A stretch of 64,000 bases of DNA from Paenibacillus sp. DMB5 (GCF_001517085.1 NZ_LRAC01000007.1:1-64000), one strand, 5' to 3'. Shown: positions 1 through 9,244, counted from the first letter of the stretch. The notes: generated by a model not told the origin, from the letters alone. Numbers and translations are program-made.

Positions 1-908
1 CGCTACCGGGAACGTGCCCTGCGTTCCCGGGGGCCCGGCGTCGCAGCCCGCGACGCCGTCCAGGGGCAGGTACCGCGACGCGGGCACGACGCGGCCGGTG
101 GACTCCCGGAGTATCAGAAACTCCGGGTCCATGCCCATCAGCAGCCCTGGACGCCGGGCTGCTCAAGGGCAAGGGCGGCGTCAAGCGCCTGTGACGCCGC
201 CTGATAAACGCCGCTGTCTGCAGCTGAGAGCGGCATGATGGCCTGGGCGGCAAACTGTTTGCCGCCCAGAGCCGTAAGCCTTATCTCACCGCTATCCAGC
301 CCAAGGCAATACAATGCCCGGACCGCCGTTTCACACAGCTGGCCTGCTGAACTGCGGCGGCTATTCTGCCCGGCGCTATACCACCCCGGCACAGCTGCCT
401 GCATCTCTGCCCTGCCATCTGCTGTCAGCCGTTCCTCTCTTTCGGCCACAGTCCGGCCACCCGGATCCCCTTCATCCACTGAAGTATCAGCCGTACGTCC
501 CCTTCTGTTTACAGGCGAAGAAGAGCCCCCTTCCGTGATGCCTCCAGCATCATGGGCAGCTAACCTAACCAAACTCCTGCCTTGGTTGCCAGAGCCCTCA
601 GCTACACTCTCCGGCTCTCCCCGACTCTGCGCATTAGCCTTATGCCCCATAGCCTGTCCGGTTCCCAGCGCCAGGATGTCCACCACCTGCAGATTGAAGA
701 TGCGGACAATATATTGCTGTCTGTGGATCGTGCCAATTTCTTTTGAATGATACATATGTATGCCGTTTGCTTCTGCTGCCGAAATCCCCCGCTGCCCCAC
801 CTGCCCCCGGCCGGACGGAGTCATAGCAGCTTTAATGCCGGAGCGCTGCAGTCTGGCTTCCCGCTGCTGCAGTGTTAACCTGATAAACACGTTAAGCCCT
901 TCATTCAT
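1..908 (-). pseudogene. Putative amidoligase (COOH-NH2 ligase type 2) gene, split by a frameshift and cut by the window edge
   Basis: Two overlapping minus-strand frames look like halves of one protein. The first (908 to 138, 256 codons) has an ATG preceded by GGGAGG and carries the N-terminal region seen in Paenibacillus amidoligase-domain proteins (HRQQYIVRIFNLQVVDIL, then ALYCLGLDSGEIRL). It stops at 138-140. The second starts in the overlapping TGATG and begins MGMDPEFLILRE, followed by VVPASRYLPLDGVAGCD, the start of the amidoligase domain, and runs off the window at base 1 after 46 codons. One extra C near 141-146 would join them as GLLMGMDPEF. The frame stays open upstream to a TTG at 965 with plausible family residues (CKPITERVQKLL), so the true start is uncertain. 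The substrate is unknown. Family assignment is from memory of related proteins. Confidence 0.6.
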
Positions 909-965
909 GACCTGCCCTCCCAACAGTTTCTGCACCCGTTCAGTAATTGGTTTACAGCTGCTCAA

Positions 966-1160
966 TCTAAGTGGAAAATCGTCAACTAATTCTTAGGTCC
1001 ACTATAGAAAAGAGGATACTAATTGGAAAAACAGCACTTAATTTCTCTATTTTGGCGTTCAAAGGACTTTTCGGGGAAAATTAAGTAGCGAGTTTACAAC
1101 TAATTGCTTGAAATAGAGAAGTCGGGTGGAATTAACTGTAGAAAATCCACCTAATTATTG
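966..1160. repeat. Structured noncoding stretch rich in inverted repeats, possible dispersed element
   Basis: No credible gene. Several perfect short inverted repeats are packed together: AGTGGA (970-975) with TCCACT (998-1003), ACTTAATTT (1036-1044) with AAATTAAGT (1078-1086), TTCTCTATTT (1043-1052) with AAATAGAGAA (1111-1120), and GGTGGA (1125-1130) with TCCACC (1146-1151). The words ACTAATT and GAAAATC recur. This looks like a structured intergenic element or a degenerate mobile repeat rather than random AT-rich DNA. The remainder to 1290 shows nothing recognisable. Confidence 0.4.
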
Positions 1161-1290
1161 AGAACCCAACGCAACAAGCGTACCTTATGAAGAACTTCAC
1201 CAGACCGCTCTATATTCCTAAAGTATCCGTAAGTCTAGCTTAATTCCCCCTGAACCTTTCCCGCATCCGCCCCCTGCATCCAAAATAAAA

Positions 1291-1316
1291 TTAAAAAAGG
1301 AGGGCGTTCGCCCTCT
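1291..1316 (-). terminator. Intrinsic terminator downstream of cotE
   Basis: Stem GAGGGC/GCCCTC at 1300-1315 with a 4-base loop, followed on the minus strand by a run of six T (A run at 1293-1298). It lies 71 bases past the cotE stop codon. Confidence 0.75.
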
Positions 1317-1386
1317 CGCCGCCGCCCCCGCTACATATAATGGACCATAACCCACCGGTAATCAGCGGCGGCGGCGCCCTCCTTCC

Positions 1387-1944
1387 TTACAGCTCATCAT
1401 CCAGGGCGTCAGGGTCCAGATCATCATAGTCGAAGCTCTCGCCTTCGAAATCATAATCCTTGTCTTCCAGATCGTCGGCCTGATCACTGACGTACACGCG
1501 GACCTTGGTCTCAGCCACCAGCTCCGCCTCAAACTCGCGTTCCACGCGGAGCGTCACACTGCCGCCGCCTGGCGATACACCCGCTTCCACACAGTTGGGT
1601 TCCTGCGTTGCCTCCGCAGAGACTTCAACCGTGGAAGCACGGTGTCTCGGGTCCAGGTATGACAGCGGGATAAGCTCAACATAGGAGACTGTTTCTTTGG
1701 CTACCTCAGTCTGCTTGTTTTTGTCATACGAGTACCAGATGTTCACATCGTAAGTACCGATTACTTCAATTCCGTTTCCGGCGGCAACCGCTTCGTACTG
1801 GTGGTTAATGATCCAAGCCCCCAGAATACTAGTCGGATGATGTGGCGGAGTCACGGTATGGGTTGCGGTAGAGAACTTACGACCTTTGCCGCAGATTGCC
1901 TTCGTAATGATCTCCCTTGTTTGACGTTTATGGCTTAATGACAT
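1387..1944 (-). CDS. cotE: Outer spore coat morphogenetic protein CotE
   Basis: CotE directs assembly of the outer spore coat layer. The 185-residue product has the family core REIITKAICGKGRKF near the N-terminus, HPTSILGAWIINH, then GTYDVNIWYSYD, and ends in a long acidic tail (about residues 155-185) as in Bacillus CotE. The start is the ATG at 1944, seven bases after AGGAGG; an upstream in-frame start would place the ribosome binding site inside the gene. The neighbouring amidoligase-like gene also lies next to cotE in Paenibacillus genomes as I remember them. In Bacillus, cotE follows miaB-ricA directly; here those genes are about 39 kb away. It is presumably expressed in the mother cell during sporulation, but I did not identify its promoter. 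Confidence 0.95.
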   Translation of the reverse strand: MSLSHKRQTREIITKAICGKGRKFSTATHTVTPPHHPTSILGAWIINHQYEAVAAGNGIEVIGTYDVNIWYSYDKNKQTEVAKETVSYVELIPLSYLDPRHRASTVEVSAEATQEPNCVEAGVSPGGGSVTLRVEREFEAELVAETKVRVYVSDQADDLEDKDYDFEGESFDYDDLDPDALDDEL

Positions 1945-2123
1945 CTTTGAACCTCCTCCATACAATCATTCACTATCAAGTGTATGCACGTTCTGGGCAT
2001 TTGTTGATTGTTAGAGTAGAAATAAATTTGGGTAAGCCCTCGACCCGTCCCTCTATAAGCTTCATAGTCCATTTTATTGTTAAAAACACCGCGTTATGAT
2101 ACATAGCCAGCCTGTATACCCGT

Positions 2124-2168
2124 AAAAAAACACCAACTCCTCCGTAACGGGTGAACTGGTGTTTTTTG
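2124..2168 (-). terminator. Bidirectional terminator after the HD-GYP gene
   Basis: AAAAACACCA (2126-2135) pairs with TGGTGTTTTT (2157-2166) around an imperfect inner stem, with A and T runs on both flanks. It lies 60 bases past the HD-GYP stop on the minus strand. The rest of 1945-2229 has no gene. Confidence 0.7.
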
Positions 2169-2229
2169 GTTTATGCGATCGGACTTGCCTGACGGCTCTA
2201 TTAACCGAAATGATCCATATACTCCCAGG

Positions 2230-3251
2230 CTATTGCGGAATAACCCGTACAATACCCAGATCCCGGTGCCTGCTGAGATCCACGAAATCCTCTCCGATGT
2301 TGACCAGCGGACGCAGCGGATCATGGGCGAGAATCAGGATGATTTTGCCGGTCCGGCCGTCAGTAAGCACGACATCGTTGCCCAGCATGGACTGCATCAG
2401 CTTATTAATGAAGACTCTGCAGATATAAGGGTCGAGCTTGCCGAATACGTCATCCTCCATCTGCCGGAGCACCTCGTACAGCGGCGCAGCGGTCGGTAGA
2501 GCCGTTCCGAGGTCATGGCATGGAAAATGTCCGCCACGGCGACGATTTTGCTGAAATCTGTAATCCGGTGCCCCAGTACCCCGAACGGATAGCCGCTGCC
2601 GTCCATCCGCTCATGATGCTGCAGCGCGACAAGTGCCTGCATGTGATTGGTACCTACAGTATCTCTTATCATCTCATAGCCGTAGGTGGTATGCTTCTTC
2701 ATCAGCGCCGTTTCTTCCTCGTCCAGCGGACCGGTCTTGGTAAGAATCTCCGAAGGGATCATGATTTTGCCAATGTCGTGCAGCGTCGCAGCAATTGTCA
2801 GCATGCCCAGCTCCTCCGGCTTCAGCTTGAGCCATTTGCCAAGCAGCGTGGACAGAATACCCACCGCAACATTATGCCTGTATGTATAGTCGTCCTTCGG
2901 CTGGAGTGCAGCCAATATGCCAAAGAAATCGTTCTTCTCACTAACCTGCTGGATAAAAGGAATAACTTCATTTCTGAGCTCAATCATCGGTAAACGTTTG
3001 CTTTTGTTATAGCGGAGCTGTTCAAAAATACTCTCCATTGCTGCAGTACACTCATCAACCGCAATCTGGTAAAAGGCGGCGCTGTCAACATGGACCACGT
3101 CCTGGGGCTCCAGCATAATCCTGTGCCGGGTGATCAGGCGGATATGATCATTGTTCAGCAGTGTCATTGCGGGCAGGACGAACACGCCCTTGTGATTAAA
3201 AAGATTGGCTGCAAGCTGCTTGCCGAGATATTGTTCATTATTGATGTTCAT
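2230..3251 (-). pseudogene. HD-GYP domain phosphodiesterase-like protein, single frameshift
   Basis: HD-GYP proteins hydrolyse cyclic di-GMP. From the ATG at 3251 (preceded by AGGTGAGG) the protein has HDIGK at about residues 158-162 and HHERMDGSGYP at about 212-222, so the metal site looks intact. At about 2490-2493, shortly after SERLYRP, the frame breaks; the shifted frame continues as APLYEVLRQMEDDVFGKL and runs to a stop at 2230. One missing base (for example a G, giving RPAAPLY) restores the whole protein of about 340 residues. Without repair the product loses its last ~90 residues. An in-frame ATG at 3320 has no ribosome binding site. Transcribed alone, with a terminator downstream. 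Confidence 0.8.
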
Positions 3252-3429
3252 TGTCCTCACCTGCCAGAGCAGAAATTCACATAAGCGAACAATCTGCAGT
3301 AATTGAACTTCTTCTCTCATGAACAGTGAACGGCAAAAGGATTACCGGCTCACTTTTTGTGCTTACATTTCTTATCGTAATTTTACACGGTAATGTTAAT
3401 ACCTGTCACCTAATTCGTGTTATGTATGA

Positions 3430-4416
3430 TCAGTTGCTCCGCCCCCGCAGCAGACGTTTTGCTGGCTTGATCTCGACCGGAACCTTATGCTGCTTGGCAA
3501 TCTTCAGGTATAATGCCAATTCCCGGCACACCTGCAGAATAGCTGAACGGACTTCGAATTCTTCGCGGGTCGAAGGCAGCTCCATCTGCTGAAATTCCTG
3601 CTCGACGCCTGCCAGCAGCCGCTCCGTGCGCCCGGTATATTCTTCTGCCAGTACATCCCCGCTCAGCTGGTCGAACAGGTCGGCCACCATGCCGCCGTGC
3701 GGAAGCTGCCGGTAGACCTGAGAGAGAAGCTGCAGCATATTCTGAATCGATTCCAGCTGCTCCTTGCGCATATAGAAGTAGACATTCCAGGCCTCGTCCG
3801 GATGAATCACATGATTCTCAAGCTCCCTGGTGGCTGCTGTAAGTCCGCGCTGGATAGCGGCGTTCGCCCCGATCAGCTCCTTACCGTCCCATATATAAGC
3901 AGGATCACGGAGTGTCGTTGCCATTTGTTTGAAAATAACCGAGAAATAGCCGTCCACCTCCTTGCGGATGCCGGAGATAACACCGGTGGTCTGCGGCATG
4001 TAGATCAGATTGACCAGACCGGCCGAGCCCAGTCCGATAATCAGAAGCTCGATCTGCTGCAGCAGGACGTGCAGGGTCAGCTCAGCTTGTCCGAACACGC
4101 GAAACACAATAACGGAGCTGGTGACGATCCCTTCCTTAAAGCCTGATTTGACAATCAGCGGAAAGCCGAACAGCACATACAGCCCCAGCACCCAGTAATG
4201 AAAACCCAGCACGGCAAATAAGGAACAGCCGATAAGAAGACCCACAAGCGAGGCGGAAAAACGGGCAATGATCGTACGAAGACTCCTTTTCCGCGTTGTT
4301 TCCACCCCGAGAATGGCCAGCAGGCCGGCGCTTTGTGCATTCGGAATACCCGCAGCGGCTGCCAGAAGTATGGACAGCAGCGTGGCGGCCGCTGTTTTGA
4401 TAACCCTAAATCCCAT
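3430..4416 (-). CDS. Aromatic acid exporter family (ArAE_1) membrane protein, YqjA-like
   Basis: The 328-residue protein has an N-terminal membrane half of several hydrophobic helices (about residues 1-150, starting MGFRVIKTAAATLLSILLAA) and a C-terminal cytoplasmic helical half, the two-part layout of the ArAE_1 plus ArAE_1_C family (B. subtilis YqjA). The TTRKRSLRTI segment between the first helices is typical. Family members are predicted exporters of aromatic or amphipathic acids; the substrate here is unknown. The start is ATG after AAGGAGAGG. It lies 94 bases downstream of the ABC permease gene on the same strand and may be cotranscribed with it. Confidence 0.85.
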   Translation of the reverse strand: MGFRVIKTAAATLLSILLAAAAGIPNAQSAGLLAILGVETTRKRSLRTIIARFSASLVGLLIGCSLFAVLGFHYWVLGLYVLFGFPLIVKSGFKEGIVTSSVIVFRVFGQAELTLHVLLQQIELLIIGLGSAGLVNLIYMPQTTGVISGIRKEVDGYFSVIFKQMATTLRDPAYIWDGKELIGANAAIQRGLTAATRELENHVIHPDEAWNVYFYMRKEQLESIQNMLQLLSQVYRQLPHGGMVADLFDQLSGDVLAEEYTGRTERLLAGVEQEFQQMELPSTREEFEVRSAILQVCRELALYLKIAKQHKVPVEIKPAKRLLRGRSN

Positions 4417-4510
4417 GTAAATACCTCTCCTTGACTCTCTGCATCAGCTTGCTTGTAAAGATATAGACATGGTACAGGATTTTTCAGGGAGACACAATAT
4501 GACATAAAAT

Positions 4511-5389
4511 TCACAGCCGTGACAGCAACAGCTTCTCCACATAGACCACCAGCTGATACATCGCAGTAGCCACAGCGGCTATAATGAGCAGGCTGGACAT
4601 TACCAGAGTGAAATTGAAAACCTGAAAACCGTAAATGATCAGATATCCGAGCCCGGATTTGGCCACCAGAAATTCACCTACGATCACCCCGACCCACGAC
4701 ATCCCGACATTTACCTTCAGTGTAGACACTATTGTGGGAAAAGAGGCCGGCAGAATCACCTTGTTAAACTCCTGCACCCGCGACGCACCGAAGGAACGCA
4801 CCACCTTGACCAGGTTGGGATCGACGCTGCAGAAGCTGTTATAGACAACCAGCGTAGTGATAATCACGGTGATGGATAAGGTGGTAATGACAATCGCTGT
4901 AAAGCCGGCTCCGAACATCACGATAAAAATCGGACCGAGTGCCACCTTAGGCATACTGTTGAATACAACCATATAGGGATCAAGCACGGCTGATAAAAAA
5001 GGCGACCACCAGATGATGACCGCAAGCAATGTGCCAAGCAGTGTTCCCAGCACAAAGCCGACCGCCGTTTCTAAGGCCGTCATTCCCAGATGCGGCCACA
5101 GGCTGCCGCTGGCCATATCGTTCCAGATTTGCCGCAGCACCTTGGTCGGATAGCTGAACAGCAGCTCATCGATCCAGCCCAGTCTTACCCCGGCCTCCCA
5201 CAGGAAAAAGAACAGCACAAGCAGACTGGCCCTTACGGCCATGACCCGGCTGCTCCAGCGGCGCTTTTGCTTTTTATAGTCCTGGTGCTTCTGCTGCAGC
5301 CATTCCCCGCGGAGCTTGGCACTTCGTTTAGCCCGTTCCTGTTCACTGTCCTTCCCTCCCTGCCAGCTCCATTTCCTTCCATAATTCAT
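4511..5389 (-). CDS. ABC transporter permease, SsuC/ThiX type
   Basis: Inner-membrane channel of an importer whose ATPase and binding protein lie directly upstream. A basic cytoplasmic N-terminus (about 45 residues) is followed by six hydrophobic segments and the EAA-loop region VVRSFGASRVQEFNKVILPAS that contacts the ATPase. I chose the ATG at 5389 (GGAG seven bases upstream), giving 292 residues and a 47-base overlap with the ATPase gene. A shorter start at MAVRASLL would delete the basic segment. Substrate unknown; the family carries sulfonates, taurine or pyrimidine precursors of thiamine. Confidence 0.85.
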   Translation of the reverse strand: MNYGRKWSWQGGKDSEQERAKRSAKLRGEWLQQKHQDYKKQKRRWSSRVMAVRASLLVLFFFLWEAGVRLGWIDELLFSYPTKVLRQIWNDMASGSLWPHLGMTALETAVGFVLGTLLGTLLAVIIWWSPFLSAVLDPYMVVFNSMPKVALGPIFIVMFGAGFTAIVITTLSITVIITTLVVYNSFCSVDPNLVKVVRSFGASRVQEFNKVILPASFPTIVSTLKVNVGMSWVGVIVGEFLVAKSGLGYLIIYGFQVFNFTLVMSSLLIIAAVATAMYQLVVYVEKLLLSRL

Positions 5390-6122
5390 GAAAAAGCTCC
5401 GCAAACCCCGGCAGATCCCGCGCGTACAGCGGAGGCGTGCTGCGGATTTCCTCAGGCACCTCAAAAATTTTGCGGATCCGGCCGGGATTGGGCTGCAGTA
5501 AAATGACTCTGCTGCTGACCGCAATCGCTTCGGACAGATCATGGGTCACCAGAACCGCCGTAGTCCCGCGCCGGCGCAAAGTTTCCGATACCAGGTCCTC
5601 CAGCTGCAGTTTGATCTGATAATCCAGCGCTGAGAACGGCTCATCCAGCAGGAGCAGCCCCGGATTTGTCGCAAGCGTGCGCACCAGGGCCACACGCTGG
5701 CGCATTCCGCCGGACAATTGGGCCGGATAAGCCTTTTCTTTGCCGGCCAGGCCCATTTCTGCCAGCAGGTCCACTGTTTTCTGCCGGGCTTCAGCAGTCA
5801 GATTTCCGGTCAGCTCAAGTCCTAGCAGCGCATTGTCAAGGATGGTCCGCCAGGGGAAGAGGTAGTCCTGCTGTAGCATATAGCCTACTTCAGGTGAAGG
5901 ACCCTGAATCAGCCGGCCGCTGACCGACACCTCTCCGAGCGAAGGCTTCAGCAGCCCGGCGATGATCGATAGCAGGGTTGTTTTGCCGCAGCCGCTCGGT
6001 CCGACCAGGCTGACAAACTCCCCCTTCTCCACCTCCAGGCTCAGGTCCTCAATGGCAAGTGAAGCCTCACGGTCGCCCAGGTAAGCGTGCGTCACACCCT
6101 TCAATTGCACAACTGGCAGCAT
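5343..6122 (-). CDS. ABC transporter ATP-binding protein, SsuB/ThiZ type
   Basis: ATPase subunit of the importer encoded by 4511-7154. It has Walker A GPSGCGKTT, the Q-loop in YMLQQDYLFPWRT, the signature LSGGMRQRVAL, Walker B LLLLDEPFSALD and the switch His in VLVTHDLSEA. At 259 residues it is of normal length. It starts ten bases after the stop of the binding-protein gene and overlaps the permease gene, so the three genes form an operon in the order binding protein, ATPase, permease. Confidence 0.93.
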   Translation of the reverse strand: MLPVVQLKGVTHAYLGDREASLAIEDLSLEVEKGEFVSLVGPSGCGKTTLLSIIAGLLKPSLGEVSVSGRLIQGPSPEVGYMLQQDYLFPWRTILDNALLGLELTGNLTAEARQKTVDLLAEMGLAGKEKAYPAQLSGGMRQRVALVRTLATNPGLLLLDEPFSALDYQIKLQLEDLVSETLRRRGTTAVLVTHDLSEAIAVSSRVILLQPNPGRIRKIFEVPEEIRSTPPLYARDLPGFAELFHELWKEMELAGREGQ

Positions 6123-6131
6123 ATCAGCCCC

Positions 6132-7154
6132 TCATTTCACGGATGAAGTTTTAATGTCCGCTTCGGCCTTCCCGGCGAAGCTGTTGTCCACGATCTTTTC
6201 CAGCGGAATCCGTTCCTGCAGCTCACCGGCGAGTTCAATGACATCCAGCAGATTGTTCCACTCTTTATCATCAATAACAGGATTTGCAGCATAAGTGTCC
6301 TGCTCCTTGTAACGATTGATTGCAGAAATGACAATTCCCTTGTCAGTGTTCTCAAAATACGGCATAACCGCTTCTGCAATTTCCTCAGCGCTGTGCTCCT
6401 TCACCCACAGCTGGGCCCGCTGGACCGCATTGGTGAACTTTTGCACTGTATCGCCATTTTTGCTGATATAGCTTTGCTTGGACATGAAGACCGTATAAGG
6501 CAGATAGCCGCTCTCCACGCCGAACGAAGCTACGACTGCACCGCGCCCTTCACTTTCAAAGATCGAAGCCTGAGGCTCGAACAGCTGCACGTAATCACCT
6601 GTTCCAGACGCAAATGCACCCGCAATATTGGCGAAATCAATATTTTGAATCAGCGTAAGATCCTTGCCGGCATCAATCCCTTTGTTATGCAGCGTAAATG
6701 CACCGGCCATCTGCGGCATACCGCCTGCCCGCTGCCCGAGGAACGTCGACCCTTTCAGCTGATCCCAGCTGAATTCACCTTCTGCCTTGCGGGCGAACAG
6801 GAAAGTGCCGTCCCGCTGGGTAAGCTGGGCAAAATTGATCACAGGATCATCCGCTCCCTGCTGGGCTACATAAATCGAAGTCTCTGACCCGACAAGCGCC
6901 ACATCTATGGCCCCTGAGAGCAGGGCGGTCATCGTCTTATCCCCGCCCGGAATGGTCTGCAGCTCCACATCCAGCCCCTCATCCTTAAAGAAGCCCTGCG
7001 ATAATGCCACATACTCAGGCGCATAAAAGACAGAACGGGTTACTTCGCCGACTTTCACCTTTACTCCCGCCTGCTCTGTGCCGCAGCCGGCGAGCACTGA
7101 GAAGCACAAGACGAGGAGCAGCAGCGGCAAAGCCAGCTTTTTCTTGATTGTCAT
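6132..7154 (-). CDS. ABC transporter substrate-binding lipoprotein, SsuA/THI5-like
   Basis: First gene of the import operon. The 340-residue protein has a lipoprotein signal peptide with lipobox LAGC (Cys at about residue 24), then a periplasmic-binding fold starting VKVGEVTRSVFYAPEYVALSQGFF, the pattern of NMT1/THI5-like binding proteins for sulfonates or aminopyrimidines. The ribosome binding site is AAAGGAG. I looked for a TPP riboswitch in the leader and found none, so a thiamine-precursor role is unsupported. A LacI-type half-palindrome lies upstream at 7239-7251. Confidence 0.88.
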   Translation of the reverse strand: MTIKKKLALPLLLLVLCFSVLAGCGTEQAGVKVKVGEVTRSVFYAPEYVALSQGFFKDEGLDVELQTIPGGDKTMTALLSGAIDVALVGSETSIYVAQQGADDPVINFAQLTQRDGTFLFARKAEGEFSWDQLKGSTFLGQRAGGMPQMAGAFTLHNKGIDAGKDLTLIQNIDFANIAGAFASGTGDYVQLFEPQASIFESEGRGAVVASFGVESGYLPYTVFMSKQSYISKNGDTVQKFTNAVQRAQLWVKEHSAEEIAEAVMPYFENTDKGIVISAINRYKEQDTYAANPVIDDKEWNNLLDVIELAGELQERIPLEKIVDNSFAGKAEADIKTSSVK

Positions 7155-7238
7155 CCTTCATTTCTCCTTTCTTCCCGGGTCTTTGGCCCTTACCTAAAGC
7201 ATATGCCGGGGCCTATTGTTTGGTTAAAAGCGTGAGGG

Positions 7239-7478
7239 AAAACCGTTTGCACTATTACTTCAGCAGAATTTGGAAAGAAACTTGTCAAAATCCATACCTC
7301 ATTCTTTTAATATTAAAGATAATCCTAGTAAATGAGAGTAATATTATGATTTGTAAAGATAAATACATATAATCATGAAATAATCACTATAAATAATATA
7401 TTTCAGCCAATTTAGGCATGTGCAAACGTTTTACCAACAAGGTTGATTACACTAGTATATTTAGTAAAGCGCTTACTG
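7239..7478. promoter_or_regulatory. Shared intergenic region with LacI/CcpA-like operator motifs
   Basis: Between the divergent binding-lipoprotein and amylase genes are two copies of TGCAAACG(G)TTTT in opposite orientation (minus strand 7239-7251; plus strand 7421-7432), plus AGTAAAGCGCTTACT at 7464-7478. All have the central CG of LacI-family operators and resemble cre sites, though none fits the cre consensus perfectly. Catabolite or sugar-specific control of the amylase is an inference. The rest of 7155-7525 is AT-rich and has no gene. Confidence 0.4.
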
Positions 7479-7525
7479 GAAACATATTAATGAAGCAACA
7501 CCATCAGGAAGGGGTTTATTTACAG

Positions 7526-9244
7526 ATGAAACATGAGTTTAAACGGCTACCGGGACGCCGTATCCTGCATTCCCTGGCCTTAACTGGACTTACGGCAGCA
7601 CTGCTGGCAGGCTGCACGAACGACGGGAATTCTGCTGCCGGCAATAACGGAGAGGCTTCCACCGTCCCGGCCGCACAGACTTCACCTTCACCGGACGCCG
7701 GCACGGCACCGCTGAAATCCCAGCAGCCTGCTGCTGTTGATGAGCAGCCCTCTACTGTGTTTTATGAAGTGTTCGTCCGTTCGTTTTATGATTCAGACGG
7801 CGACGGCATTGGGGATCTGCGCGGGCTGACGGCTAAACTGGATTATTTGAATGATGGTGATCCTGCGACTGCGGATGACCTGGGGGTTGGAGGCATCTGG
7901 CTGATGCCGGTTAACCCTTCTCCCAGCTATCACGGGTATGATGTCACAGATTACCGCAGCATCAATCCCGATTACGGGACGGTTGAGGATATGCAGGAGC
8001 TGATCCGTGAGGCGCATAAGCGGGGAATTAAGGTGATCATGGATCTTGTTGTGAACCATACGTCCAGGGAGCATCCTTGGTTTGTGGAATCCGCCAAAAA
8101 TGAGGACAGCAAATACCGCGACTACTATGTCTGGGCTGAAGATCAGAACCGCCCTGTCAGCGGCAGCAGTGCAGCCGGCAGCGGAAGCCCCTGGCATTCC
8201 GTGCTGGGCAGCCATTACATGGGCACCTTCTGGGACGGGATGCCCGACCTCAATTTCGATAATCCTGACGTGCGCAATGAAATGAAGGATATCGGAAAGT
8301 TCTGGCTGGAGCAGGGTGTCGACGGCTTCCGCCTTGATGCCGCCAAACATATTTATGAGGATCTTGTAACGGATAAGAGTACTGAGACGACCGCCAAAAA
8401 TGTAGCCTGGTGGCAGGAATTCCGCCAGGCCATGAACGAGGTTAACCCGCAGGCCTATATTGTAGGGGAGGTTTGGGAGAACTCTGCCGTATCCGTCGGC
8501 GCCTATCTGGATCAGGCCTTTGATTCCGGCTTTAACTTCGGGCTGGCCGAGACGCTGGTGAACGCCGCCAGGACGGAAAAGGACAGTGGCGCAGCATTCA
8601 CACTGGAGCGGACTTACAGGCTATATTCGCAGCTTTCTCAAGGCCGTTTTACAGATGCAATCTTCTTGACCAATCATGATCAGAACAGGGTAATGAGCGA
8701 GCTTGAGGGCAATCCGGATCATGCCAGAATGGCTGCCGCTATGCTGCTTACGCTGCCGGGCAATCCATTTATTTATTATGGGGAAGAGATCGGCATGTTA
8801 GGCCGCAAACCGGATGAAGGAATCCGTGAACCGATGCAGTGGTCTGCGGACAGTGGCAGTACCGGCCAGACAACCTGGGAAGCGGTCACTAACAACAAGG
8901 GGAATTCCGGGGGAAATGTGGAGAGCCAGCTCACCAGCACCGGCTCGCTGCTGGACTGGTACCGTCAGCTAATAGCCCTCCGCAGCCAGGTACCTGCACT
9001 CCAGAACGGGGATATACGGGACTATGCTTCCGGGAATGACGGTGTCATGGCATTTGAACGTGTAACAGCCGAACAGCAGGTGCTCGTTATGCTTAATCTG
9101 ACAGGCAGCATTCAGACAGTAACCCTGAAGCAGGGAACGAATGACAAAGGATATACAAACATCATCAAGACTGTTCCGGAGGAAGCAGCATTTAGCGATG
9201 CCGAACTTACCCTTCCGCCCTATTCTGCTGTTATTCTGGATTAA
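7526..9244 (+). CDS. Alpha-amylase family lipoprotein (GH13)
   Basis: A 572-residue exported glycosidase. It has a signal peptide ending in lipobox LLAGC, a low-complexity Ser/Ala/Pro linker, then the GH13 barrel: conserved region I DLVVNH, nucleophile Asp in GFRLDAAKH (about 270), acid Glu in VGEVWE (about 314), and the third carboxylate in TNHDQNR (about 384). FYEVFVRSFYDSDGDGIGDL is typical of amylases or oligoglucosidases that act on short starch products. It is probably anchored on the outer face of the membrane. I chose the ATG at 7526 because it begins the signal peptide; GGAAGGGG lies about 11 bases upstream. The frame is open further upstream, but that part has no signal-peptide character. 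The 3' end overlaps the convergent gene by 14 bases. Confidence 0.9.
   Translation: MKHEFKRLPGRRILHSLALTGLTAALLAGCTNDGNSAAGNNGEASTVPAAQTSPSPDAGTAPLKSQQPAAVDEQPSTVFYEVFVRSFYDSDGDGIGDLRGLTAKLDYLNDGDPATADDLGVGGIWLMPVNPSPSYHGYDVTDYRSINPDYGTVEDMQELIREAHKRGIKVIMDLVVNHTSREHPWFVESAKNEDSKYRDYYVWAEDQNRPVSGSSAAGSGSPWHSVLGSHYMGTFWDGMPDLNFDNPDVRNEMKDIGKFWLEQGVDGFRLDAAKHIYEDLVTDKSTETTAKNVAWWQEFRQAMNEVNPQAYIVGEVWENSAVSVGAYLDQAFDSGFNFGLAETLVNAARTEKDSGAAFTLERTYRLYSQLSQGRFTDAIFLTNHDQNRVMSELEGNPDHARMAAAMLLTLPGNPFIYYGEEIGMLGRKPDEGIREPMQWSADSGSTGQTTWEAVTNNKGNSGGNVESQLTSTGSLLDWYRQLIALRSQVPALQNGDIRDYASGNDGVMAFERVTAEQQVLVMLNLTGSIQTVTLKQGTNDKGYTNIIKTVPEEAAFSDAELTLPPYSAVILD

Noticed and set aside
1..140. Very GC-rich left edge considered as foreign actinobacterial DNA
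   Set aside because: The minus strand encodes the start of an amidoligase domain known beside cotE in Paenibacillus, so it fits the local gene context.
235..750. Plus-strand ORF of 171 codons opposite the amidoligase-associated gene
   Set aside because: It is a shadow frame of the minus-strand gene, which has the better start and family resemblance.
7155..7260. Possible TPP riboswitch ahead of the THI5-like importer
   Set aside because: Conserved TPP-aptamer blocks are absent on the minus strand.
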